From NCBI RefSeq assembly GCF_001720485.1, contig NZ_CP017114.1, positions 186,001 to 250,000 on the forward strand: DNA of 64,000 nucleotides, given 5' to 3'. Source of the DNA: Cobetia marina (GTDB taxonomy: Bacteria; Pseudomonadota; Gammaproteobacteria; Pseudomonadales; Halomonadaceae). Positions 9,681 through 19,171 of this stretch are shown piece after piece. Positions within the stretch are counted from its first letter, which is position 1. Every line of letters starts with the position of its first letter. Under the pieces are notes generated by a model. The model was not told the origin of the DNA, ran no database searches, and worked only from the letters and a program-made list of their open reading frames with translations. The position numbers and the translations under genes were made by a program.

Positions 9681-10811
9681 ATGGACTTGATCAGAGGACT
9701 CCACAATCTCGCCCGCCTGCGCAAGCAGGATGGCAGTCGCGGCTGCGTGGCCACCATCGGCAATTTCGATGGGGTGCACCTCGGCCACCAGGCGATTCTG
9801 GAGCAACTGCGCGAGCGCGCGGCGGCCTATGGGCTGCCGGCCACGGTGGTGGTGTTCGAGCCGCAGCCGCGCGAGTTCTTCGCGGGTGACAAGGCGCCGC
9901 CACGCCTGACGCGACTGGCGGAAAAGGTCCGCCTGCTGGGTAGCCACGGCGCCGAGCGCGTACTGTGCCTGCCCTTCAATGAGGCGCTGCGCTCATTGTC
10001 GGCCCGTGAATTCATCGAGCAGGTACTGATCGATGGTCTCGGCGTGCGCCACCTGGTGGTCGGCGACGACTTCCGCTTCGGCTGTGATCGTGCCGGTGAC
10101 TTCGCGCTGCTGGAGCGCATCGGCGCCGCCGAGGGCTTCGCGGTGGAGCATACCCGCACCTTCGAGATCGCCGGTGAGCGTGTGTCCAGCACTCGCGTGC
10201 GCAAGGTACTGGCCGCGGGTGACATGGCATTGGCCGCCAGATTGCTGGGACGAGCCCATCACTGGCAGGGGCGCGTGGTCGCGGACCGTCAGCTGGGGCG
10301 TACCATCGGCGTGCCGACCGCCAATCTGCCGCTGCCGAATGCGCCGCTGGCGGTCTCCGGCGTCTACGCGGTGATGGCGCATCTGGCCGATGGCCGCGCC
10401 TGCCCGGCGGTAGCCAATATCGGCTGGCGCCCGACGGTCGGCACGCCGCGCCCGGTCCTTGAGGTTCACCTGCTGGACTTCGCGGAGGACCTCTATGGCC
10501 AGTCGATGCGTGTCAGCTTCTGTGCCTTCCTGCGTGGCGAGCAGCGCTTCGATGGCCTGGAAGCTCTCAAGGCCGCCATCTACGCCGATATCGCATTGGC
10601 ACGCCGCTTCTTCGCACTGGCCGCAGGTGAGACGCCCGCCAGTGATGAGCAGGCATTGCTCGATTGCATGACCTCGATGGCTGACCTGCCGCTGGCCAGC
10701 CGTCCGCTGAGCGCACTGATGAATGCGCCGACGGCACCCTTACACGGCACTGCTGAGGTGTCTGATTCCACAGCTCGGGAAGCTCAGGCTTCCCGCCCCC
10801 ACGACGGCTGA
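9681..10811 (+). CDS. ribF: bifunctional riboflavin kinase/FAD synthetase
   Basis: It converts riboflavin to FMN and then FAD. The N-terminal nucleotidyltransferase domain shows '[14 protein letters not shown]' and '[15 protein letters not shown]'; the C-terminal riboflavin kinase domain shows '[13 protein letters not shown]' and '[10 protein letters not shown]'. The protein is 376 residues, about 60 longer than usual. The extra length is a hydrophilic, Ala/Ser-rich tail after the kinase domain with no recognisable motif. The ATG at 9681 was chosen; an upstream TTG adds five residues. ileS starts only 11 bases after the stop, so the two are translated from one message. Confidence 0.95.
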   Translation: MDLIRGLHNLARLRKQDGSRGCVATIGNFDGVHLGHQAILEQLRERAAAYGLPATVVVFEPQPREFFAGDKAPPRLTRLAEKVRLLGSHGAERVLCLPFNEALRSLSAREFIEQVLIDGLGVRHLVVGDDFRFGCDRAGDFALLERIGAAEGFAVEHTRTFEIAGERVSSTRVRKVLAAGDMALAARLLGRAHHWQGRVVADRQLGRTIGVPTANLPLPNAPLAVSGVYAVMAHLADGRACPAVANIGWRPTVGTPRPVLEVHLLDFAEDLYGQSMRVSFCAFLRGEQRFDGLEALKAAIYADIALARRFFALAAGETPASDEQALLDCMTSMADLPLASRPLSALMNAPTAPLHGTAEVSDSTAREAQASRPHDG

Positions 10812-10822
10812 CCCGAAAGGCT

Positions 10823-13654
10823 ATGAGCGACTACAAGCACACTTTGAATCTGCCCGATACCGACTTCCCGATGCGCGGCAATCTCCCCAAGCGTGAGCCG
10901 GACCAACTGGCCCGCTGGAACGAGATTGACCTCTACGCGCGTCTGCGTGAAGCAGGCAAGGGCCGTCCGAGCTTCGTGCTCCACGACGGCCCTCCCTATG
11001 CCAACGGCAATATTCACATCGGTCACGCCGTCAACAAGATTCTCAAGGACATCATCGTCAAGTCCAAGACGATGGCGGGCTTCGATGCGCCTTACGTGCC
11101 GGGCTGGGACTGTCATGGTCTGCCCATCGAGCACAAGGTCGAGACCACCCACGGCAAGCATCTCGAGTCCGAGAAAGCCCGCCACCTGTGCCGCGAATAC
11201 GCGGGCGTGCAGGTGGAAGGTCAGAAGCACGAGTTCATCCGTCTCGGCATCGTCGGTGACTGGGGTAACCCGTATCGCTCCATGGACTTCGCCAACGAAG
11301 CCGGCGAGATCCGTGCGCTGGCCGAGATGGTCAAGGGCGGTTATGTCTTCAAGGGCCTGAAGCCGGTCAACTGGTGCTTCGACTGTGGCTCTGCGCTTGC
11401 GGAAGCGGAAGTCGAATACGCCGACAAGACCTCTGACGCCATCGATGTCGCCTTCGCGGCAGACGACAGCGCGGCGCTGGCCAAGGCCTTCGGCCTCGAG
11501 TCACTGAGCAAGCCGGCGGCGATCGTGATCTGGACCACCACCCCGTGGACCATTCCGGCCAACCAGGCGCTCAACGTTCACCCGGACTTCGTCTACTCGC
11601 TGGTCGATACCGGCGAGCGCCTGCTGGTGCTCGCCGAGGAGCTGGTCGACGACAGCCTGGCGCGCTTCGGGCTGAGTGGCGAGACACTGGCGACCGTCAA
11701 TGGCGCGGCACTGGAGAATCTCAACTTCCGCCACCCGATCTACGATCGTCTGTCGCCGGTCTATCTGGCCGACTACGTCGAGACCGGTGCCGGTACCGGT
11801 ATCGTCCACTCCGCGCCGGCCTACGGCGAGGATGACTTCCACACCTGCCGTCGTTACGGCATGAGCTTCGACGAGATCGAGAGCCCGGTGCAGGGCAACG
11901 GCGTCTACGTGCCGGACCTGCCGGAATTCGGTGGTCAGTTCATCTGGAAGGCCAATCCGAACATCGTCGCGCGTCTGGAAGAACTCGGCGCGCTGATGGC
12001 GCACGAGAAGATCACCCACAGCTACATGCACTGCTGGCGCCACAAGACGCCGGTCATCTATCGCGCCACGGCCCAGTGGTTCGTCGGCATGGACATCGCC
12101 GGCACCGATGGCGTGACCCTGCGTGACAAGGCGCTGTCCGCCATCGAGGACACCACCTTCATTCCTGCCTGGGGCCAGGCGCGCCTGAAGAGCATGATCG
12201 CCAACCGCCCTGACTGGTGCATCTCGCGTCAGCGCAACTGGGGCGTGCCGATTCCGCTGTTCCTGCATCGCGCCACTGGCGAACTGCACCCTGACAGCGT
12301 CGCGCTGATGGAAGCGGTCGCGGATCGCGTCGCCGAGCACGGCATCGATGCCTGGTGGTCACTCGACAGCCAGGAGCTGCTGGGCGATGAGGCCGAGAAC
12401 TACGAGAAGGTCACCGACACGCTGGATGTGTGGTTCGATTCCGGAACGACCCACTGGCATGTGCTGCGTGGCTCGCACCCGCATGGTCACGAGGAAGGTC
12501 CGCGTGCCGACCTGTATCTGGAAGGCTCCGACCAGCACCGTGGCTGGTTCCACTCGTCACTGCTGACCGGCTGTGCCATCGACGGCCACGCGCCCTACAA
12601 GGCACTGCTGACTCACGGTTTCACCGTCGATGCGCAGGGCCGCAAGATGTCCAAGTCAGTGGGCAACGTGGTCGCGCCGCAGCAGGTGATGGACAAGCTG
12701 GGTGCCGACATTCTGCGCCTGTGGGTGTCCTCTAATGACTATTCCGGTGAGATGGCCGTCTCGGACGAGATCCTCAAGCGGACTGCCGATGCCTATCGCC
12801 GCATTCGCAACACCTCGCGCTTCCTGCTGTCCAACCTGAACGGTTTCGAGCCCGAGCGTGATGCGCTGGCCTTTGACGACATGCTGGCGCTGGACCAGTG
12901 GGTGGTCGATCGTGCCGCCCAGCTGCAGGCACGTGTCGAGCTGGCCTACGAGGAATACCGCTTCCTCGACATCTACCAGCAGGTGCTGACCTTCTGCTCG
13001 CGTGAGCTGGGCGGCTTCTATCTGGATGTCATCAAGGACCGCCAGTACACCACGCAGCCGAACTCGCGTGCGCGTCGTAGCTGCCAGACGGCGCTGTATC
13101 ACGTGATCGAGGCGCTGGCACGCTGGATGGCACCGATCCTCTCCTTCACCGGTGAAGAGATCTACGCCAACATCCCGGGTCCGCGCAAGGACACCATCTT
13201 CCTCGAGACGGCCTACACCGGCCTGACCACCCTGGCGGATGATGCCCCCATGGGGCGTGAGTTCTGGGAGCAGGTGCTGCACGTCAAGCAGGCGGTCAAC
13301 AAGACGCTGGAAGGCGCGCGCAACGCCGGTCTGGTCAAGAATGGCCTGGCGGCGGAAGTCACCCTCTACGTCAATGATGAGCTCAGCACTCTGCTGGCAA
13401 GTCTCGGCGACGAACTGCGCTTCGTGATGCTGACCAGCGGCGTGACCCTGGCGCCTCTCGATGCTGCGGGTGACGCAGAAGAGACCGAAGTGTCCGGCCT
13501 CAAGGTGGCGGTCAAGGTCAGCGAGAATGCCAAGTGCGAACGTTGCTGGCACCACCGTCCGGAAGTCGGCACCCTGCCGGAACATCCGACTCTGTGTGGC
13601 CGCTGCGTGACCAACCTGCCGGATGGCGAAGGCGAGACGCGTCACTTCGCGTGA
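10823..13654 (+). CDS. ileS: isoleucyl-tRNA synthetase
   Basis: A 943-residue class I synthetase. The HIGH motif is at residues 65-68 ('GNIHIGH') and KMSKS at about 608-612. The editing (CP1) domain lies between them, with the '[10 protein letters not shown]' threonine-rich peptide. A C-terminal zinc site uses four cysteines (about C905, C908, C925 and C928), typical of bacterial type IleS that is sensitive to mupirocin. Length matches E. coli (938). The start has AAAGG just upstream. It sits in the conserved ribF-ileS-lspA-fkpB-ispH order. Confidence 0.98.
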   Translation: MSDYKHTLNLPDTDFPMRGNLPKREPDQLARWNEIDLYARLREAGKGRPSFVLHDGPPYANGNIHIGHAVNKILKDIIVKSKTMAGFDAPYVPGWDCHGLPIEHKVETTHGKHLESEKARHLCREYAGVQVEGQKHEFIRLGIVGDWGNPYRSMDFANEAGEIRALAEMVKGGYVFKGLKPVNWCFDCGSALAEAEVEYADKTSDAIDVAFAADDSAALAKAFGLESLSKPAAIVIWTTTPWTIPANQALNVHPDFVYSLVDTGERLLVLAEELVDDSLARFGLSGETLATVNGAALENLNFRHPIYDRLSPVYLADYVETGAGTGIVHSAPAYGEDDFHTCRRYGMSFDEIESPVQGNGVYVPDLPEFGGQFIWKANPNIVARLEELGALMAHEKITHSYMHCWRHKTPVIYRATAQWFVGMDIAGTDGVTLRDKALSAIEDTTFIPAWGQARLKSMIANRPDWCISRQRNWGVPIPLFLHRATGELHPDSVALMEAVADRVAEHGIDAWWSLDSQELLGDEAENYEKVTDTLDVWFDSGTTHWHVLRGSHPHGHEEGPRADLYLEGSDQHRGWFHSSLLTGCAIDGHAPYKALLTHGFTVDAQGRKMSKSVGNVVAPQQVMDKLGADILRLWVSSNDYSGEMAVSDEILKRTADAYRRIRNTSRFLLSNLNGFEPERDALAFDDMLALDQWVVDRAAQLQARVELAYEEYRFLDIYQQVLTFCSRELGGFYLDVIKDRQYTTQPNSRARRSCQTALYHVIEALARWMAPILSFTGEEIYANIPGPRKDTIFLETAYTGLTTLADDAPMGREFWEQVLHVKQAVNKTLEGARNAGLVKNGLAAEVTLYVNDELSTLLASLGDELRFVMLTSGVTLAPLDAAGDAEETEVSGLKVAVKVSENAKCERCWHHRPEVGTLPEHPTLCGRCVTNLPDGEGETRHFA

Positions 13655-13702
13655 TCGCTGACGCGACCGCGGCATCGTTCAGCCTCCGCTGAGCGCTGAT
13701 AT

Positions 13703-13730
13703 CGAACGCCGGGCTCTGGCCCGGCGTTCG
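13703..13730 (+). terminator. hairpin after ileS
   Basis: CGAACGCCGGG and CCCGGCGTTCG form an 11-bp stem 48 bases after ileS. The following bases are only moderately T-rich, so it may attenuate rather than stop transcription into lspA. Confidence 0.55.
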
Positions 13731-13795
13731 TGTCTTGCCGCCGACGGATTCATTTCATGCAGGGATGCCCATGGCATCCTCGACAGGAAGGTAAC

Positions 13796-14323
13796 ATGAC
13801 GTCTTCTTCACAACCGCCTGCCAGTGAGGCCGGCTCGGCCGCCAGTGAGCCGATGCGTTCGCCGTTGCGCTGGCTGTGGCTGTCAGTGGTGATCGTGGTG
13901 CTGGATCTGACCACCAAGTGGTTGGCCAGCAGTTCTTTGATCTACGGTCAGGCCAACGAGGTGCTGCCGGTCTTCAATCTGACGCTGCTGCACAATACCG
14001 GCGCGGCCTTCAGTTTCCTGGCCGGTCATGACGGCTGGCAGCGCTGGCTGTTCGCCGGCATCGCCGTGGTGGCGGCCATCGGTCTGAGCATCTGGCTTGC
14101 GCGCCTCAAGCGTCACGAGACCTTCACGGCGCTGGGCATCGCGCTGGTACTGGGTGGCGCACTGGGCAATCTTTATGATCGTGTCGTGCATGGTTACGTG
14201 GTGGACTTCCTGTCCTTCCACTGGGGCAATGCCTTCTTCCCGGCCTTCAATGTGGCGGACGTCGCCATCAGCCTGGGAGCCGTGGCACTGATCATCGAAT
14301 CCTTCCGTGGCCGCTCCGAGTGA
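13796..14323 (+). CDS. lspA: lipoprotein signal peptidase (signal peptidase II)
   Basis: An inner-membrane aspartyl protease that removes the signal peptide of prolipoproteins. The 175-residue protein has four hydrophobic segments and the family motifs 'HNTGAAFSFL', 'GNLYDRVVHGYVVDF' and 'FNVADVAISLG'. The catalytic aspartates are about D128 and D155. AGGAAGG precedes the chosen ATG; the N-terminus has about 25 extra hydrophilic residues rich in Ser and Ala before the first membrane segment. Its substrates would include the BamD lipoprotein encoded at 34.0 kb. Confidence 0.96.
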   Translation: MTSSSQPPASEAGSAASEPMRSPLRWLWLSVVIVVLDLTTKWLASSSLIYGQANEVLPVFNLTLLHNTGAAFSFLAGHDGWQRWLFAGIAVVAAIGLSIWLARLKRHETFTALGIALVLGGALGNLYDRVVHGYVVDFLSFHWGNAFFPAFNVADVAISLGAVALIIESFRGRSE

Positions 14324-14343
14324 GTGGCGCAAACGAGGTCAGC

Positions 14344-14787
14344 ATGAGCGAATATCGTATCGCCGAAAACATGGAGGTCAGCCTCCATTTCCGTCTGCGT
14401 CTGGAAGACGGCACCGAAGTGGATTCCACCTTCGACAAGACGCCGGCCACCTTCCAGGTAGGCGATGGCAATCTGCCGCCGGGCTTCGAGCGGCCGATCA
14501 TGGGCATGGCGGCAGGTGAGACCGGCAGCTTCACGGTCACGCCGGAGCATGCCTTCGGTCAGCACAATCCGCAGAATGTCCAGACCGTGGCGCGCAAGAG
14601 CTTCGATGACGAGATCGAGGTCGGCATGGTGATGTCCTTCGCCGAGCCGTCAGGCTCGGAGCTGCCGGGCATCATTCGCGAGATCGATGAGCGTGACGTC
14701 AAGGTCGACTTCAACCACCCGCTGGCCGGGCGTACCCTGACCTTCGAGGTCGAGGTGCTGTCCGTCTCCCCCGCGACCACGCACTGA
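14344..14787 (+). CDS. fkpB: FKBP-type peptidyl-prolyl isomerase
   Basis: A 147-residue SlpA/FkpB-family prolyl isomerase with the chaperone-like IF insert. The FKBP half opens '[20 protein letters not shown]' and closes '[17 protein letters not shown]'; the IF domain lies between, with '[14 protein letters not shown]'. The chosen ATG has GAGGTC upstream; an in-frame start at 14320 overlaps the lspA end. It is 20 bases after lspA and 58 before ispH, the arrangement also seen in E. coli. Confidence 0.95.
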   Translation: MSEYRIAENMEVSLHFRLRLEDGTEVDSTFDKTPATFQVGDGNLPPGFERPIMGMAAGETGSFTVTPEHAFGQHNPQNVQTVARKSFDDEIEVGMVMSFAEPSGSELPGIIREIDERDVKVDFNHPLAGRTLTFEVEVLSVSPATTH

Positions 14788-14845
14788 GTCTTCTTTTCCA
14801 GGGGCGCCTCACACGTGTGCCCCTTGCCATCAAGCGGAGCCTGTC

Positions 14846-15814
14846 ATGCAGATCAAGCTGGCCAACCCGCGCGGTTTCTGCGCCGGAGTGGATCGCGCCA
14901 TCGATATCGTCAACGGGGCGCTCGACGTGTTCGGGCCGCCGATCTACGTGCGTCACGAGGTGGTGCACAATCGCTTCGTGGTCGACTCCCTCAAGGAGCG
15001 CGGCGCCATCTTCGTCGAGGAACTGCACGAAGTGCCGGATGACGTCATCGTCATCTTCTCGGCCCACGGTGTCTCGCGTGCGGTGCAGGAAGAGGCCGAG
15101 CGTCGCAACCTCAAGGTCTTCGATGCCACCTGTCCGCTGGTGACCAAGGTGCACATGGAAGTGCTGCGCTATGCGCGCAAGGGCCAGGATTGCGTGCTGA
15201 TCGGCCATGAGGGTCACCCGGAAGTCGAGGGCACCATGGGTCGCTATGACACCTCCAAGGGTGGCACCATCCACCTGGTGGAGGACGAGTCCGATGTGGC
15301 GCGCCTGGAGGTCAAGGACCCGGGTCAGCTGGCCTTCGTCACCCAGACCACACTGTCCATGGATGACACGGCGCGTGTGATCGATGCGCTGCGCGAACGC
15401 TTCCCGGCGATTCAAGGGCCGCGCAAGGACGATATCTGCTACGCGACCCAGAATCGTCAGGACGCCGTACGCATGCTGGCGGAAGCCTGCGATGTGGTGC
15501 TGGTGGTCGGCAGCCCCAACAGCTCCAACTCCAATCGCCTGCGCGAACTGGCCGAGCGCATGCAGACCCCGGCCTGGTTGATCGATGATGCCGAGCAGAT
15601 CGAGGCCGCCTGGCTCGAGGGTATCGGCAGTATCGGGATCACGGCAGGCGCAAGTGCGCCCGAAGTGCTGGTGCAGGGCGTGATCGATCGCCTGATGGCA
15701 CTGGGGGCTTCGGCGCCCGAGGAACTGGAAGGTCAGGAGGAGAATATCGTCTTCTCCATGCCCAAGGAGCTCAAGGAGCGCTTGATCGCCTCGGATCAGA
15801 TTCGCGAGCTGTAA
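14846..15814 (+). CDS. ispH: 4-hydroxy-3-methylbut-2-enyl diphosphate reductase
   Basis: The last enzyme of the MEP isoprenoid pathway; it makes IPP and DMAPP with a [4Fe-4S] cluster. The three cluster ligands are visible: C12 in '[12 protein letters not shown]', C96 in '[11 protein letters not shown]' and about C198 in '[10 protein letters not shown]'. The '[11 protein letters not shown]' diphosphate-binding motif is intact. It is 322 residues, slightly longer than E. coli (316). It supplies the substrate used by IspB encoded at 2.7 kb. Confidence 0.97.
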   Translation: MQIKLANPRGFCAGVDRAIDIVNGALDVFGPPIYVRHEVVHNRFVVDSLKERGAIFVEELHEVPDDVIVIFSAHGVSRAVQEEAERRNLKVFDATCPLVTKVHMEVLRYARKGQDCVLIGHEGHPEVEGTMGRYDTSKGGTIHLVEDESDVARLEVKDPGQLAFVTQTTLSMDDTARVIDALRERFPAIQGPRKDDICYATQNRQDAVRMLAEACDVVLVVGSPNSSNSNRLRELAERMQTPAWLIDDAEQIEAAWLEGIGSIGITAGASAPEVLVQGVIDRLMALGASAPEELEGQEENIVFSMPKELKERLIASDQIREL

Positions 15815-15839
15815 CGCTCTGTAAGTCATTGGTCATCTG

Positions 15840-15868
15840 AAAGCCGCGACTCTGTCGCGGCTTTTTTC
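15840..15868 (+). terminator. terminator after ispH
   Basis: AAGCCGCGAC and GTCGCGGCTT form a 10-bp stem followed by a T-run. It separates the ispH operon from the first pilin operon. Confidence 0.9.
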
Positions 15869-15973
15869 ATGTCTGATCCGCAATATCTGGCTCTTTGTGA
15901 GTTATTGCGCATGTTCTCAATGCCCTGATCATTCCGGTGAGCGTTGATCTGGCCTGAGGATATATGAAAAAAA

Positions 15974-16008
15974 ATGTAATGCTCAGTTACGAAAATGATA
16001 CATAATGG
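15974..16008 (+). promoter_or_regulatory. AT-rich control region of first pilin operon
   Basis: In a strongly AT-rich patch, ATGTAAT (15974-15980) and CATAATGG (16001-16008) recur in the region before the second pilin operon. No good -35/-10 pair and no sigma-54 -24/-12 element was found, so the transcription start is open. Confidence 0.4.
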
Positions 16009-16036
16009 AGGGTAAGCCACCTCTGGAGATATCGGC

Positions 16037-16516
16037 ATGCCATGCCATCCCCTAGCCAAAAGCGTCATCGGTGCTCGTGCACGACGCGGGGCAGCGGGAG
16101 CGTGCGGGCCCAGAGGAGCACGAGGCTTCACGCTCATCGAAGTCATGATGGTGGTCGCGATCATCGGGATTCTGGCGGCGGTAGCAGTGCCATCCTATCT
16201 CGGGTACGTGGAGCGCAGCTGGCGTTCTCATGCTCAGCAGGCGCTGGGCCAGCAGGCCAGGCAGTTGCATGGCTTCTATGGCCACGATTTCTCCGAGGCG
16301 CCGGTGCTGGAGGGTGAGTTGCCAGCCGATGGCGTCAGCAGTATCGAGGATGCCGGCGGCAATCTGCGTTACCTGATCTCCTATCGCAGCCTCACGCCGA
16401 GCACCTTCGTGTTGCAAGCCACTCCGCAGGGAGCACAGCTCAACGATGACTGCGGCATTCTGTGGATGGATGAGGTCATGAATACCGGCGCGGAAGGAGG
16501 GGGGCGGTGTTGGTGA
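16037..16516 (+). CDS. type IV pilin-like protein (first pilin of cluster A)
   Basis: A 159-residue prepilin. A prepilin peptidase site RG|FTLIEVM is followed by the hydrophobic helix '[17 protein letters not shown]', with Glu at +5. The leader before the cut is about 30 residues, basic and longer than the usual 6-15. Two cysteines near the C-terminus ('DDCGILW' and the terminal 'GRCW') could form the D-region disulfide. The end in CW is shared with the other two PilE-like proteins here. GGAG lies before the ATG. It is the promoter-proximal gene of an eight-gene operon and may be a minor or alternative pilin. Confidence 0.8.
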   Translation: MPCHPLAKSVIGARARRGAAGACGPRGARGFTLIEVMMVVAIIGILAAVAVPSYLGYVERSWRSHAQQALGQQARQLHGFYGHDFSEAPVLEGELPADGVSSIEDAGGNLRYLISYRSLTPSTFVLQATPQGAQLNDDCGILWMDEVMNTGAEGGGRCW

Positions 16517-16608
16517 AGTCTGCGAGACCATCCTCTCGACATCGGGTCGGGAGAGAACTGCCTTTCGCGTTGCATGAGAGGCCACGAGAGGCCGGGGAGC
16601 CTGACATC

Positions 16609-17109
16609 ATGCGTCATTCACGCGGTTTCACGCTGATCGAGCTGGTGGTGACGGTGGCGATCATCGCCATCATCGCTGCCTGGGCGGTGCCTGCCTGGCA
16701 AGGGATGGTACAGCGCTCTCAGGTGGAGTCCGACGTTCGCGCCCTGACGCATGCCCTGGCGATGGCACGCAGTGCCGCGACCAGTCGCGGCACCATGGTC
16801 AGCGTCTGTCCCTATGCTCCGAGCGTTGCCACGCCGAATCCCACTGTCTGCGATGCGGACTGGTCGAATGGCTGGGTGGTGTATGAAGGCAGTGGGGCCA
16901 ATTTCACGGCAGGGGATCGCATGTGGGTTCATCAGGGCAGCAACTCGGTGGCGCAATCCGGCGGTGCCAGTCGTATCACCTTCAACGATCGCGGCACACT
17001 CAACAGCGGCAACAGCACGCTGGTGTTCTGCGCAGCATCGGATTCCACTTCCGTGGTGGTGGCGCCTTCAGGGCGCGTGAGACTCGAGACGGGAGGTGAT
17101 TGCTCATGA
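16609..17109 (+). CDS. fimT: minor pilin FimT/FimU (GspH family), cluster A
   Basis: A 166-residue GspH/FimT-type prepilin. The leader is short (MRHSRG) and the cut is before FTLIELVVTVAIIAIIA, with Glu at +5. The rest is Ser/Thr/Asn-rich with several cysteines ('VSVCPYAP', 'TVCDADW', 'LVFCAAS', 'GDCS'). FimU-like pilins belong to the minor-pilin complex that primes pilus assembly and carries PilY1 to the tip. I chose the ATG at 16609, with GGGGAG upstream; a longer in-frame start at 16507 would overlap the previous gene and bury the pilin site. The stop overlaps pilV by ATGA. Confidence 0.85.
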   Translation: MRHSRGFTLIELVVTVAIIAIIAAWAVPAWQGMVQRSQVESDVRALTHALAMARSAATSRGTMVSVCPYAPSVATPNPTVCDADWSNGWVVYEGSGANFTAGDRMWVHQGSNSVAQSGGASRITFNDRGTLNSGNSTLVFCAASDSTSVVVAPSGRVRLETGGDCS

Positions 17110-17606
17110 CAAGGCGTAACCCTCCGAAGATCGCGACGGCGCATCGTCAGCGTGGCGTCGGTCTGATCGAGGCGCTGGTGGCCGTGCTGCTGCTTGGTGT
17201 CTCCTTGCTGGGGCTGGGGCTGCTGCAGGTGCAGACGTTGCAGCATCAGCGCGTCAGTTACAGCAATACGGTGGCACAGCTGCTGTCATTGGACATGGCC
17301 GAGCGCATCCGAGCCAATCTCGAAGCCATTGCGCAATACGATGGTGCCGATACGCAGGACCCACCGGACAATGGATGCTCGTCAGACTGCACGCCTGCTC
17401 AGTTGGCCAATCAGGATGTGATCGACTGGCGAACGGCCATTCAGGGTTCCACTCTGACCAGCGGTGTCGGCAACGTGACGGTAGACGAGCGCCTGGTCGG
17501 CGGTGCCGGTATCGGGGTGCATGACGTCAGTGTCCAGGTGCAATGGAGCGATACGCTCAATGGTGGAATGGATATCCAGGCATATCGCTTCGAGGTGGAG
17601 CCATGA
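17106..17606 (+). CDS. pilV: type IV pilus modification/minor pilin PilV, cluster A
   Basis: A 166-residue class III-type minor pilin. The N-terminus reads 'RGVGLIEALVAVLLLGVSLLGLGLLQ', the PilV signature with G|VGLIEA at the prepilin cut. The next conserved block is 'LLSLDMAERIRANLEAI'. Two nearby cysteines occur in 'NGCSSDCTPAQL'. GGAGGTG precedes the ATG, and the ATG overlaps the fimT stop; the C-terminal stop overlaps pilW in the same way, so translation of the three is coupled. Confidence 0.9.
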   Translation: MTRRNPPKIATAHRQRGVGLIEALVAVLLLGVSLLGLGLLQVQTLQHQRVSYSNTVAQLLSLDMAERIRANLEAIAQYDGADTQDPPDNGCSSDCTPAQLANQDVIDWRTAIQGSTLTSGVGNVTVDERLVGGAGIGVHDVSVQVQWSDTLNGGMDIQAYRFEVEP

Positions 17607-18580
17607 ACCCGCGTGTCTCTATCGCTGGCAAGAAGTTCTCTCGCTCTCCAGCCTCTCGCGCGCATCAGGCGGGGGTTGGCCTGGTCGAACTGATGATCAG
17701 TCTGGTGCTGGGGCTTCTCATCACGGCGATGGCGGTGCAGATGTTCTCGACGTCACGCAGTACCGTGAGTACCCAGGAAGCCCTGTCCTATCTTCAGGAG
17801 TCGGCGCGTTATGTCTCGTTCCGGCTTCAGCCCCTCATGCGCAATGTGGGCTACGCGGGGTGTGCCAACAGTCGTGATATCACCAATGCCAGTTCAGTGG
17901 ATGACTCCCACGATCTCACGGCGCCCTTCGGTGGGCAGCAGCGTACCCAGCGTAGCCTCAGCTATTTCAATCTGACGTTCGTCGCCGCCAGCAAGGATGG
18001 CGATGAGACCACGCTCATCAGCAGCATGACCTCACTGGGCGGACCACTGAGCGTGCGCAATGGCAGTGAAGCGGCCTTCGTGACCGACGAGTTCGCGCTG
18101 GTCAGTGATTGCAACAGCACCGATGTCTTCAAGGTGTCGGGGACGACCCAGGGCAGTATCGAGACCAACGATACCCTGTCGCGTTCCTATGGCAGTTCAC
18201 AGTCATCGAATGCCTATCTGTATCCGGTGCAGGCCTGGGAGCTCCGGCTGGATGATCAGGCCAATGACAGCTCGGTGCGTGCGCTGTATCTCGATCGCAT
18301 TGATGCCACCTTTGCGCGCGAAGAGCTGGCCTCTGGCGTCGAGGGCTTCGATGTCAGCTTCAGTCTGGACACCACCGGCAACGGCAGTGTCGATCGGGTC
18401 AAGGTGCCTGCCGCCACGGTTCGCAGCGAAGACCGTTGGGATGAGGTGCGTCGCATCGAGATCGCCCTGACACTCGAGAGCCTGCCAGGCGTGGTGCCGG
18501 GCGGAGATAACGATGGCCGTCTGACACGCACCTTCAATCTCACGTTCACGCCGCGCAATCTGCAACTGAGGGGCAGCTGA
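17603..18580 (+). CDS. pilW: minor pilin PilW, cluster A
   Basis: A 325-residue PilW-family minor pilin with the signature 'GVGLVELMISLVLGLLITAMAVQMF' after a leader of about 25 residues. The conserved 'LSYLQESARYVSFRLQPLMRNVGYAGC' block follows. The C-terminal third ends 'RRIEIALTLES...RTFNLTFTPRN', shared with the cluster B copy. In other bacteria PilW links PilY1-PilX to the core of the priming complex. The ATG overlaps the pilV stop; the stop overlaps pilX (TGATG). Confidence 0.9.
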   Translation: MNPRVSIAGKKFSRSPASRAHQAGVGLVELMISLVLGLLITAMAVQMFSTSRSTVSTQEALSYLQESARYVSFRLQPLMRNVGYAGCANSRDITNASSVDDSHDLTAPFGGQQRTQRSLSYFNLTFVAASKDGDETTLISSMTSLGGPLSVRNGSEAAFVTDEFALVSDCNSTDVFKVSGTTQGSIETNDTLSRSYGSSQSSNAYLYPVQAWELRLDDQANDSSVRALYLDRIDATFAREELASGVEGFDVSFSLDTTGNGSVDRVKVPAATVRSEDRWDEVRRIEIALTLESLPGVVPGGDNDGRLTRTFNLTFTPRNLQLRGS

Positions 18581-19158
18581 TGCATACATCGCCGTCAACA
18601 TCCGGGCCCTGCGCGGCAACGAGGGGGCCCGCGCATCAGCAAGGCATCGCACTGCTGATCGTGCTGGTCATGCTGGTGGTGATCGGTCTGCTGGCCGTCA
18701 CCGGCGTGGAGGACAGTCAGTTGCAGACCCGGATGGCCGTCAACAGCCGTAACTTCGAGCAGTCCTATTACAACGCCGAGACCAGCCTCAGCATCGGTGA
18801 GCGGGCGTTGCAGGAGGGCCTGGAGAATGGCGCCTGGGAACTGGGCGATTTCGATGACTCGGCTGGGCTGATGCTGGCACTCCCTGAGGATGCGCCGCCG
18901 ATCAACCCGCTCTCTGAAGCGGATTGGCAGGCCAATGGCATCGATACGCTGGATGATGATAACGGCGCGGTGATCGGGGCGTACGTGATCGAGTATCTGG
19001 GCAAGGTCGGGCAGCCCCCACTGAATACCAGCAACGAATTGAATGCGGTCGGTACGCGCCTGGATGCCTTCCGCGTCAGTGCAATGGGCCTGGGAGGCGG
19101 CAATGGCGCCTCCTGGACAGTGGTGCAAAGCGAGTTGGAACTGGGCCCTTACTTCTGA
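18580..19158 (+). CDS. pilX: minor pilin PilX, cluster A
   Basis: A 192-residue PilX-family protein: leader then 'QQGIALLIVLVMLVVIGLLAVTG', followed by 'QLQTRMAVNSRNFEQSYYNAE', the family core. Glu at +5 is absent (the motif has A-L-L), as is common in PilX/GspK-like tip pilins. The protein ends with 'VVQSELELGPYF'. It is expected to cap the pilus tip together with PilY1, encoded next, 13 bases downstream. Confidence 0.85.
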   Translation: MHTSPSTSGPCAATRGPAHQQGIALLIVLVMLVVIGLLAVTGVEDSQLQTRMAVNSRNFEQSYYNAETSLSIGERALQEGLENGAWELGDFDDSAGLMLALPEDAPPINPLSEADWQANGIDTLDDDNGAVIGAYVIEYLGKVGQPPLNTSNELNAVGTRLDAFRVSAMGLGGGNGASWTVVQSELELGPYF

Positions 19159-19171
19159 GAGGAGCATGAAC

